DNA of 64,000 nt from Streptomyces lasiicapitis (GTDB lineage: Bacteria > Actinomycetota > Actinomycetes > Streptomycetales > Streptomycetaceae). Positions within the stretch are counted from its first letter, which is position 1, and the number at the start of each line of letters is the position of its first letter. The stretch covers positions 280,577 through 344,576 of the forward strand of contig NZ_BMNG01000001.1 in assembly GCF_014646335.1 (NCBI RefSeq), read 5' to 3'. This document shows, in pieces, positions 1-5,947 of the stretch. Below the pieces are notes generated by a model. That model was not told the DNA's origin, made no database searches, and saw nothing but the letters and a program-made list of their open reading frames with translations. A program made the position numbers and the translations under genes.

Positions 1-683
1 GCGGGGGCCGGGGCGGGCGCCGGGGACGGCACGGGAGCCGGGGACGGCGTGGCCGGGCCTGCGGGCGCGCCGAACGCGGGCGGTGCCGCGGCTCCTCCGG
101 CGGGCGGCGCGAAGCCGGGGGCCGCCTGCGGCTCCGGGGCCGCGGGCTCCTCCTCCGCGGCGACCTCACCGCCGAAGTTCCTGATCAGCGCGTCGAGGCC
201 GCCGTCGAAGCCCTGCCCGATGGCGGCGAAGCGCCAGACGTCCTTCAGGTAGAAGTCGCCCAGCATCAGGGCGCGCTCGGTCGAGAACTCCGCACCGGAG
301 AAGGTGTAGCGGGCCACTTCCTCGCCGCCGGCCACGATCCGGATGTAGCCGGAGGCGATCTGCGACATCTGTCCGGCGCCGTCGATCGCCGCGGTGAACG
401 ACAGCTTCTGGATCTGCGGCGGGATGCGGTCCAGCGTGATGCGGAAGGACTCGTTGTCGCCGGCCTGGGCGCCCAGGAGCTGAAGCGACTCCTCGGGGGA
501 CTTCGGCTGGTTGAAGAAAATGAAGTACCGGTCGTCCGAGAGCCGCTCGCTCCCGTCGAGACCGAAACAGCCGATGTCGAAGCTCACCCCGGGGGCAGCG
601 ATGTGCACGCCTACGTACAGATCGGTACCCGCGGTGAGGTCACTGATCTTGGCCTTGTGGCCGCGTTGGAATTCCCTGGCCAT
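1..683 (-). CDS. TerD-family stress/tellurium-resistance protein (3' end outside window)
   Basis: TerD proteins are small calcium-binding beta-sandwich proteins linked to tellurite and general stress. The first ~165 residues carry the family pattern: an N-terminal FQRGHKAKISDL, a Ca-site segment with DDRYFIFFNQ near residue 50, and IDGAGQMSQIASGYIRI. From ~residue 172 the protein becomes an Ala/Pro/Gly-rich tail that is still open at the window edge, so the protein is incomplete here and is longer than a simple TerD. The ATG at 683 is the natural start because the domain begins immediately after it. The tail resembles other Streptomyces TerD proteins with low-complexity extensions; its role is unknown. 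Confidence 0.88.
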   Translation of the reverse strand, partial: MAREFQRGHKAKISDLTAGTDLYVGVHIAAPGVSFDIGCFGLDGSERLSDDRYFIFFNQPKSPEESLQLLGAQAGDNESFRITLDRIPPQIQKLSFTAAIDGAGQMSQIASGYIRIVAGGEEVARYTFSGAEFSTERALMLGDFYLKDVWRFAAIGQGFDGGLDALIRNFGGEVAAEEEPAAPEPQAAPGFAPPAGGAAAPPAFGAPAGPATPSPAPVPSPAPAPAP

Positions 684-799
684 ACGTAACGACCGTCCCC
701 CATCCCGAATGTGAATGCGTCGCGCCAGGCTAACCGCTCAGTCCGACAACGAACCAAGTCGGTACAGACCCGGTACACAACGCGCGCACCAGGCGCCTC

Positions 800-1396
800 T
801 CATTCCTCGCGGGCGGCGGGCAGGTGCGGCAGCCGGTCCGCGGCGACCACTCCTTCGAGGTAGCCCCGGGCCCGTTCCGTACGCGGATACGCCTCGAGGA
901 GGCGCCAGAACCGCGGGCCGTGCCCGGGCACGAGGAGGTGCGCGAGCTCATGCAGCAGGACGTAGTCCACCACGTACTCGGGCATGCCCTGCAGCCGGTG
1001 CGAGAGGCGGATGCTGCCCTCCGACGGTGTGCACGAGCCCCACCGAGTGTTCTGGTTCGTAACCCAGCGAACGGATGTGGGCCGTGCCCGGCCGTCGAAG
1101 AACTGCTCGGAAAGCCGCTGGGCCCGCTCGGAGAGTTCGCTGTCGCCCAGAACGCGTTTGCTCTCCTGTGCCGCCAGCTTGTCCAGCATGACGTTCACCC
1201 AGCGCTGCTCCTCCGCCTCGGACATGCGGGCCGGGATCAGGACGACGGTGCGGTCACCCTCCCGGTAGGCCGAGACCGTTCTGCGGCGGCGGGCGCTCCT
1301 TCGCACCTCGACCGCGCTCGCCGCCGAGCCGGGTGACGGCGGGCTGTTCGCGCTGCGCTGTGGGCCTGTGGCGCGGTGCAGTGGGTCGGCGGGCAC
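800..1396 (-). CDS. YgjP-like (DUF45) zinc metallopeptidase-fold protein
   Basis: The protein has 198 residues. The YgjP/SprT-like fold is shown by TRWGSC near residue 117 and the zinc motif HELAHLLVPGHG near 149-160, with the third ligand likely in the RFWRLLEAY segment. This family is annotated as M48-like peptidase, though some members are reported as nucleotide-binding. The N-terminal ~30 residues are low complexity and the GTG start at 1396 may be somewhat too early. It lies 116 bp upstream of, and in the same direction as, the TerD gene, and is divergent from the ThiF-like gene. The family call is firm; the substrate is unknown. Confidence 0.8.
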   Translation of the reverse strand: MPADPLHRATGPQRSANSPPSPGSAASAVEVRRSARRRRTVSAYREGDRTVVLIPARMSEAEEQRWVNVMLDKLAAQESKRVLGDSELSERAQRLSEQFFDGRARPTSVRWVTNQNTRWGSCTPSEGSIRLSHRLQGMPEYVVDYVLLHELAHLLVPGHGPRFWRLLEAYPRTERARGYLEGVVAADRLPHLPAAREE

Positions 1397-1573
1397 GCCT
1401 CGACGTTACCCGCTTGGCGTGGGGGAAGTCCCGCCTCCGGGACGGTTCGGTCCCGATCCACTCCCCATGCGATCGATTAGTACGACAAGTATTCGCCGCC
1501 TGTGGACAACCGCGCGCACGCCTCCGATCGGGCGGGCATTCTGGCGACGCGGACACGAAACGGGGGGCCGACC

Positions 1574-2710
1574 ATGCATCCGATCCTCAAGCCGGCGCTG
1601 CGCCGGGGCTGGCGCGATCTGAACACCGTCCAATGCGGGGTGACGCGGGCGCACGCCCGGATTCTCGGCCCGGTCGACACGGCGACGGGCAGCTTCCTCA
1701 CACTCCTCGACGGCACCCGCGGGCTGCCGCTGCTGCGCGAGGAGGGACAGCGGATGGGCCTGCCCGACGGGCATGTGGACCGGCTTCTGCACCGCCTTGC
1801 CCGGGCCGGGCTCCTCGACGACGCGACGGGCGGGGGCCCGGCGGCCGACGCGCTGCGTTCCCGTACGGAGGTCATGGACCGGCTGCGCCCCGACCTCGCC
1901 GCGCTGTCGGCGATCACCCCGGAGCCGAGCCAGGGCATCCGCAGGCTGGCCGCGCGCCGGGCCACCCGCGTGCGTGTGCAGGGCACGGGCCGGGTGGGCG
2001 CGGTCGTCGCCTCGGTCCTGTCCGGCGCGGGAGTGGGCCAGGTCGAGGTGATGGACGGCGGCTGCGTCGAGCCGTGGGACGTCGCTCCGGGCGGGCTTCC
2101 GCCCGAGTCGGTCGGGCAGCGCAGGGACGCCGCCGCAAGAACGGCCGTGCGGCGCGCGGCACCGGGCAGCCCACCTCGCCTCGCCGAGGACAGGGGCGAC
2201 GGCGAGCGCCCGCTGTCCTTGATCGTCCTCGCCCCGCGCGACGGCCTGGAGGCCTTCGCCCCCGACCCGCTCGCCGCCGAGCCCCTGATCGCGGCCGGGA
2301 CCCCGCATCTGTACGCGGGCGTGATCGAGGGCACAGGGGTGATCGGCCCGCTGGTCCTGCCCGGCGCGACCGCCTGCGCCGGATGTCTCGCCCTGGACCG
2401 CGCGGACGCCGACGCGGCCTGGCCGCGCATGCTGGCCCAGTGGCGCTCGGGGCGACGCCGCCAGGTGCCCGCCTGCGACCTGGCTCTCGCGACCACGGTC
2501 GCCGGACTCGCCGCGGCGCACGCCCTGGCCTTTCTGGACGGTGCGGAGCCGACGCTCGCCGGGGCCCGGTGGGAGGTCGCGGCGCCCGGCCTGGCCTGGC
2601 GCCGCCGGCGTGAGCGGGCGCACGCCTCCTGCCCCTGTGGGGCGAGTGAGCAAGTTAAAGGGGAGCACACCTCCGTGGATCGGGAGCCGCACGACACAAT
2701 GGCCGGGTAA
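1574..2710 (+). CDS. ThiF/E1-like adenylyltransferase-fold protein
   Basis: The protein has 378 residues with a Rossmann nucleotide-binding segment GTGRVGAVVASVLSGAGVG near residues 137-155, followed by VEVMDGGCVEPWD, which matches the ThiF/MoeB/E1 superfamily. A CAGCLALDR segment near residue 270 resembles half of the zinc or catalytic-cysteine region. The usual second CxxC pair is weak (CPCG at the C-terminus). The ATG at 1574 follows a G-rich stretch, and earlier codons have no conserved sequence. It reads into the ABC1 kinase gene with a 41-bp gap. ThiF-like proteins activate carboxyl ends of small proteins by adenylation, but no carrier gene lies nearby, so the partner is unknown. Confidence 0.75.
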   Translation: MHPILKPALRRGWRDLNTVQCGVTRAHARILGPVDTATGSFLTLLDGTRGLPLLREEGQRMGLPDGHVDRLLHRLARAGLLDDATGGGPAADALRSRTEVMDRLRPDLAALSAITPEPSQGIRRLAARRATRVRVQGTGRVGAVVASVLSGAGVGQVEVMDGGCVEPWDVAPGGLPPESVGQRRDAAARTAVRRAAPGSPPRLAEDRGDGERPLSLIVLAPRDGLEAFAPDPLAAEPLIAAGTPHLYAGVIEGTGVIGPLVLPGATACAGCLALDRADADAAWPRMLAQWRSGRRRQVPACDLALATTVAGLAAAHALAFLDGAEPTLAGARWEVAAPGLAWRRRRERAHASCPCGASEQVKGEHTSVDREPHDTMAG

Positions 2711-2751
2711 CCGCCTGAAAGGGCGCGGCTGTCTGGGATTTGGAGGGGCGC

Positions 2752-4170
2752 ATGTCTGATCTTCCCCGGAAGGCGGTAACCCGTACCGCCAAACTGGCCG
2801 CGCTGCCGCTCGGCTTCGCCGGCCGCGCGACCTGGGGGCTCGGCAAACGCATCGGCGGCAAGTCGGCGGAGATCGTCGGCCGTGAGCTGCAACAGCGCAC
2901 GGCGGAGCAGCTGTTCAAGGTGCTCGGCGAGCTGAAGGGCGGTGCCATGAAGTTCGGCCAGGCCCTCTCGGTCTTCGAGTCGGCCCTGCCGGAAGAGGTC
3001 GCGGGGCCCTACCGCGCGGCGTTGACGAAGCTGCAGGAAGCGGCGCCGCCGATGCCGACCCGCACCGTGCACGCGGTGCTCGAGGAGCGGCTCGGCACGG
3101 ACTGGCGTGAGCTGTTCCTGGAGTTCGAGGACAAGCCCGCGGCCGCGGCCTCGATCGGTCAGGTGCACCGGGCGGTGTGGGCGGACGGGCGCGACGTCGC
3201 GGTGAAGGTGCAGTATCCGGGCGCGGGCGAGGCCCTGTTGTCGGACCTGAATCAACTGAGCCGCTTCGCCCGGGTCCTCGGGCCGCTGATCCCGGGCATG
3301 GACATCAAGCCCCTCATCGCCGAACTGCGCGACCGCGTCTCCGAGGAGCTGGACTACGCGCTGGAGGCGCAGGCCCAGCACGCGCACGCCGAGGAGTTCG
3401 CGGACGACCCGGACGTCGTGGTGCCGGACGTGGTGCACCAGAGCGAGCAGGTCCTGGTGACGGAGTGGATGGACGGCGTGCCGCTGTCGGAGGTGATCAC
3501 GGAGGGGACGCAGGAGCAGCGGGACCGGGCCGGACAGCTGCTGACCCGTTTCCTCTTCTCCGGCCCGGCCCGCACGGGTCTGCTGCACGCCGACCCCCAC
3601 CCGGGCAACTTCCGCCTGCTCCCCGGCGACAAGGGCGAATGGCGGCTCGGCGTCCTGGACTTCGGCACGGTCGACCGGCTGCCCGGCGGGCTGCCCCCGA
3701 CGATCGGCGACTCCCTGCGGATGACCGTCGAGGGCGAGGCGGACGCGGTCTACGAGATGTTGTGCGAGGAGGGCTTCGTCAAGGAGACGGTCGACCTGGA
3801 GCCCGAGGCCGTCCTCGACTACCTGCTGCCGATCATCGAGCCGGCCGTGGCCGACGAGTTCACCTTCACCCGCGGCTGGATGCGCAGCCAGGCGGCCCGT
3901 GTGGCCGACCCCCGCTCCCCCGCCTACCAACTGGGCAAGCGCCTGAACCTCCCGCCGTCGTATCTCCTGATACACCGCGTCACCCTGAGCACCATCGGCG
4001 TCCTGTGTCAGCTGGGCGCGACGGTCCGCATGCGCGAGGAACTGGAGGAGTGGCTGCCGGGGTTCGTGCCGGAGACCATCGAGGACGCGGAGGGCGCGGA
4101 GGAGACGGCGAACGAAGAGGACGCCATCGAGCGGACGGGCGGCCTGGAAGAGGCGGCGGCCGAGGCGTGA
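2752..4170 (+). CDS. ABC1/UbiB-family atypical kinase (AarF-like)
   Basis: The protein has 472 residues. It has the ABC1 signature KFGQALS near 65, the Ala-rich loop AAAASIGQVHRAV near 130, the lysine strand VAVKVQYPG near 148, catalytic-loop HADPHPGNF near 280, and metal-binding LDFGT near 300. These are the KxGQ and DFG-like motifs of UbiB/ADCK kinases, which support quinone or lipid metabolism through ATPase activity. The start is ATG 2752, because GGAGG at 2742-2746 lies 5 nt upstream; an in-frame TTG at 2740 is less likely. In mycobacteria the homologue (Rv3197) also sits beside whiB7. The acidic C-terminal tail (~30 residues) is low complexity. Confidence 0.92.
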   Translation: MSDLPRKAVTRTAKLAALPLGFAGRATWGLGKRIGGKSAEIVGRELQQRTAEQLFKVLGELKGGAMKFGQALSVFESALPEEVAGPYRAALTKLQEAAPPMPTRTVHAVLEERLGTDWRELFLEFEDKPAAAASIGQVHRAVWADGRDVAVKVQYPGAGEALLSDLNQLSRFARVLGPLIPGMDIKPLIAELRDRVSEELDYALEAQAQHAHAEEFADDPDVVVPDVVHQSEQVLVTEWMDGVPLSEVITEGTQEQRDRAGQLLTRFLFSGPARTGLLHADPHPGNFRLLPGDKGEWRLGVLDFGTVDRLPGGLPPTIGDSLRMTVEGEADAVYEMLCEEGFVKETVDLEPEAVLDYLLPIIEPAVADEFTFTRGWMRSQAARVADPRSPAYQLGKRLNLPPSYLLIHRVTLSTIGVLCQLGATVRMREELEEWLPGFVPETIEDAEGAEETANEEDAIERTGGLEEAAAEA

Positions 4171-4175
4171 GGGTG

Positions 4176-4195
4176 CGCCCCGGCGGAGCGGGGCG
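4176..4195. terminator. GC stem-loop between convergent genes
   Basis: CGCCCCG (4176-4182) pairs with CGGGGCG (4189-4195) just after the ABC1 kinase stop and before the convergent zinc-ribbon gene. There is no clear U-tract, so this is a weak terminator call. Confidence 0.4.
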
Positions 4196-4231
4196 GCGCC
4201 TCACCGATGGGGCCGGTCACCACCAGGCGGG

Positions 4232-4423
4232 TCACCACCAAGCGGAGTCGAGGCGGCCTTCGATCGCGCGGATGTTGTCCCGGGCGCAGGTGTCGCAGAT
4301 GTAGTGCCGGACGCCGTTCTCCACGGAGCAGGTCCAAGTCGGGGGACGGCCTTCGGCGACCGTGCCGCAGCGGGAGCACACGAGGCTCTTGGCGTCCGCA
4401 GGTTCAGGAGGCTGCTGGTCCAC
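4232..4423 (-). CDS. small zinc-ribbon protein
   Basis: The protein has 63 residues from the GTG at 4423 and reads VDQQPPEPADAKSLVCSRCG and on. Two CxxC pairs (CSRCG and CDTCA) about 30 residues apart, with WTCSVENG between, indicate a treble-clef or zinc-ribbon fold. It ends in DSAWW. A longer in-frame ATG at 4465 exists, but its extra residues are arginine-rich and non-conserved in appearance. It is convergent with the ABC1 kinase gene. I do not know its function; small zinc ribbons in Streptomyces often bind nucleic acid or protein partners. Confidence 0.7.
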   Translation of the reverse strand: MDQQPPEPADAKSLVCSRCGTVAEGRPPTWTCSVENGVRHYICDTCARDNIRAIEGRLDSAWW

Positions 4424-4469
4424 CCGGTGACCATATCGCCGCCGCCGAGGGATGGGCGGGCACAACGCA

Positions 4470-4505
4470 CCGCGGGGGCCGGTCCGTTCGGACCGGCCCC
4501 CGCGG
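4470..4505 (-). terminator. strong 16-bp stem terminator after the wblC operon
   Basis: CCGCGGGGGCCGGTCC (4470-4485) pairs perfectly with 4490-4505 around a GTTC loop. It lies downstream, on the minus strand, of the wblC-linked gene ending at 4577, and upstream of the zinc-ribbon gene. The following bases (minus strand TGCGTTGTGC) are only mildly T-rich. Confidence 0.7.
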
Positions 4506-4576
4506 GGTACTGCCGGGAAGCTCGGTGGGAGCTTCCGTCATCTGTGTGTGCCGTGAGTCTCGCGGGTGCCGCGTGA

Positions 4577-4900
4577 CTACTGCATGACCGCCATGGCGAG
4601 CGCGCGCCGGGCACGCAGGGACGCGCGCTCGGCGCGGCGCTGCATGCGGCGGGCCGCGATCAGGCGGGCGGCCGGACGGTACTCGTCGGCCTCACGCATG
4701 CGTTCGTGCATATGCGCACGAGCCAGGGCTTCTGGGATGAGTTGCATTTCGCGGGTCCTGTTCTGGCGCGAGCCGGTCGCGCCGGTGGTGAAAAAGTCTG
4801 GGGTCGCCGAGCCGCTGGGCTCGCTCGTGGGTGCCTTCATCGGGGCCTGCTTCTTGGGGTCGTGCGTCAGGGGGCGATCGATCGTGCCGGCGGTGCTCAT
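4577..4900 (-). CDS. conserved basic protein co-transcribed with wblC
   Basis: The protein has 107 residues starting at ATG 4900, whose ATGA overlaps the wblC stop, so translation is probably coupled. The N-terminal 45 residues are Pro/Thr/Ser-rich. The C-terminal half is helical and arginine-rich (RMREADEYRPAARLIAAR, then RRMQRRAERASLRARRAL). No recognised domain is visible. The tight coupling to a WhiB7-type regulator suggests a linked role, but that is inference only. Confidence 0.7.
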   Translation of the reverse strand: MSTAGTIDRPLTHDPKKQAPMKAPTSEPSGSATPDFFTTGATGSRQNRTREMQLIPEALARAHMHERMREADEYRPAARLIAARRMQRRAERASLRARRALAMAVMQ

Positions 4901-5265
4901 GCCACTACCGGGTTCTTCCGCGGGCGGCCACGCGGCCGCTTGCGGGCCACGACCACGCCCTGGACGAACAGCTCGCCACCCCAGACGCCCCACGGCTCAC
5001 GCCGCTCCTTGGCGCCGGCCAGGCAGGCCTCCATCAGCGGGCAGGTACGGCAGAGGGACTTGGCGTACTCGACGTCGGCCGGGGACTCGGCGAAGAAGAC
5101 CTCCGGGTCGTAGGCACGGCAGGGGACGGGTACGCCGAGGTTCTCGATGGCGTCGTCGAGCGCGGTGAGCGCGGTGAGGGGAGTCAAGGTCGGGTCCTCC
5201 GTGGGAGCGGGCGGCGGGAGAGTGTCTGAAGGCGGTACGGACGGGGCGTGCGCTTCGAGTTGCAC
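4897..5265 (-). CDS. wblC: WblC/WhiB7-type iron-sulfur transcription regulator
   Basis: The protein has 122 residues. Four cysteines of the WhiB [4Fe-4S] site are seen (PCRAYD near 49, CRTC near 72-75, EACLAG near 81), followed by the G-V-W-G-G turn and ELFVQG. The C-terminus carries the AT-hook RPRGRPRKNP that separates WhiB7/WblC from other Wbl proteins. WhiB7 binds the primary sigma factor and turns on intrinsic resistance to ribosome-targeting antibiotics, including its own gene. The GTG start at 5265 has GAGGA about 10 nt upstream. It is preceded by a ~620-nt leader with an ORF and a terminator, and followed by a coupled gene. The neighbours (ABC1 kinase, uvrD2) match the whiB7 locus of mycobacteria. 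Confidence 0.95.
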   Translation of the reverse strand: MQLEAHAPSVPPSDTLPPPAPTEDPTLTPLTALTALDDAIENLGVPVPCRAYDPEVFFAESPADVEYAKSLCRTCPLMEACLAGAKERREPWGVWGGELFVQGVVVARKRPRGRPRKNPVVA

Positions 5266-5365
5266 GGTGGTGTTTTCCTCGTCTGGTCGTTCCGGCCGGG
5301 GTCGGCCGGTTGGCGGCTGGTACCGGGTCTTGCTCGGCCCCTTCGCTCCGTCTCCCCGTTTTGGG

Positions 5366-5409
5366 GAAAACAGAAGGGCCGCGGATCCCGGGTGGGGTTC
5401 CGCGGCCCT
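5366..5409 (-). terminator. intrinsic terminator inside the wblC leader (candidate attenuator)
   Basis: On the minus strand AGGGCCGCGGA pairs perfectly with TCCGCGGCCCT (5399-5409 with 5375-5385; 11 bp), followed at once by TCTGTTTTCC. It sits 100 nt before the wblC start codon and 24 nt after the stop of the upstream ORF. It would stop wblC transcription unless prevented, the arrangement known for whiB7 attenuation. Confidence 0.85.
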
Positions 5410-5420
5410 GAAGGCGCCGG

Positions 5421-5437
5421 CCTGATCGAAGATCAGG
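5421..5437 (-). promoter_or_regulatory. hairpin covering the stop codon of the wblC leader ORF
   Basis: CCTGATC (5421-5427) pairs with GATCAGG (5431-5437) around a 3-nt loop. The upstream ORF's TGA (5435-5433 on the minus strand) is inside the stem, so a terminating or stalled ribosome would open it just ahead of the terminator. A regulatory role is inferred. Confidence 0.5.
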
Positions 5438-5783
5438 CTGGATCACTCCAGGGTTCGAGCCCACGGAAGGCCCACATCGTGTGGTGCTGCGTCGTCTGCT
5501 TCCGGAATCCGGCACCGGCGGCCGCGAGTGCATAGGCCTGTGCCTGTGCCGTCACTACTGCTTCCGGTGCCTTGGTCGGTCGCTCATTGCCCTCACGGAT
5601 CTCAAGACCCGACAGAGGCAGGGAGGCGGCGGCCGGACGCACGGCGGCATTGCCAGCAGACAGAGCGGCATTGCCGACGGACAGACCGGTGCCCGGGTTC
5701 GAGAGGCCGAGCAGGCAGGAAGCGACGACCGAGCGATCGGTCATTTTGACGGCGCTGATGAAGCTCTCGTTGATGCTGATCAC
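5433..5783 (-). CDS. 116-residue ORF in the wblC leader
   Basis: The GTG start at 5783 is supported by a full Shine-Dalgarno GAGGAGG (5799-5793) with 9-nt spacing. The protein begins VISINESFISAVKMTDRSV and has an Asn/Gly-rich GTGLSVGNAALSAGNAAV stretch and an Ala/Gln-rich centre. No domain or membrane segment is recognised. It lies wholly between the WblC-type promoter (near 5900) and the attenuator (5409-5366), ending 24 nt before the terminator stem. It is therefore either a real small protein or a sensing leader ORF whose translation controls read-through into wblC. It is longer than the whiB7 uORFs I know of. Confidence 0.6.
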   Translation of the reverse strand: MISINESFISAVKMTDRSVVASCLLGLSNPGTGLSVGNAALSAGNAAVRPAAASLPLSGLEIREGNERPTKAPEAVVTAQAQAYALAAAGAGFRKQTTQHHTMWAFRGLEPWSDPA

Positions 5784-5849
5784 TGGAATTCGCCTCCTCT
5801 CGGCGTCTAGGGGATCGGCCGGAACCGATCCTGCGGACTGACAAGTACA

Positions 5850-5889
5850 GCACGGGACCAGGGCTTCGGTGAAGCCGCCGTTCCCGTGC
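5850..5889 (-). promoter_or_regulatory. 5'-end stem-loop of the wblC transcript
   Basis: GCACGGGA (5850-5857) pairs with TCCCGTGC (5882-5889), and inside it GGCTTC (5862-5867) pairs with GAAGCC (5871-5876). The predicted transcription start (~5888) makes this hairpin the extreme 5' end of the leader RNA, where it could stabilise the message. Confidence 0.55.
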
Positions 5890-5894
5890 TTAAG

Positions 5895-5934
5895 AACCTA
5901 TGGGTCTTCCTTGCGCATGCGCAAACTATTTTTT
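5895..5934 (-). promoter_or_regulatory. WblC-type autoregulated promoter of wblC
   Basis: The minus strand reads AAAAAATA (5934-5927), 2 nt, TTGCGC as -35 (5924-5919), an 18-nt spacer, then TAGGTT as -10 (5900-5895). An A/T tract just upstream of a -35 box is the known hallmark of WhiB7-dependent promoters, bound by the AT-hook. It starts right after the uvrD2 stop codon (5948). Confidence 0.7.
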
Positions 5935-5947
5935 CGACGAGTTTGAA

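Noticed and set aside
1477..3975. An ~830-codon minus-strand open frame across the ThiF-like and ABC1 genes
   Set aside because: It is an antisense shadow; kinase motifs and ribosome sites are on the plus strand.
5440..5465. T-loop-like GGGTTCGAGCCC that hints at a tRNA gene
   Set aside because: No acceptor, D-arm or anticodon stem can be built around it; it lies within the wblC leader ORF.
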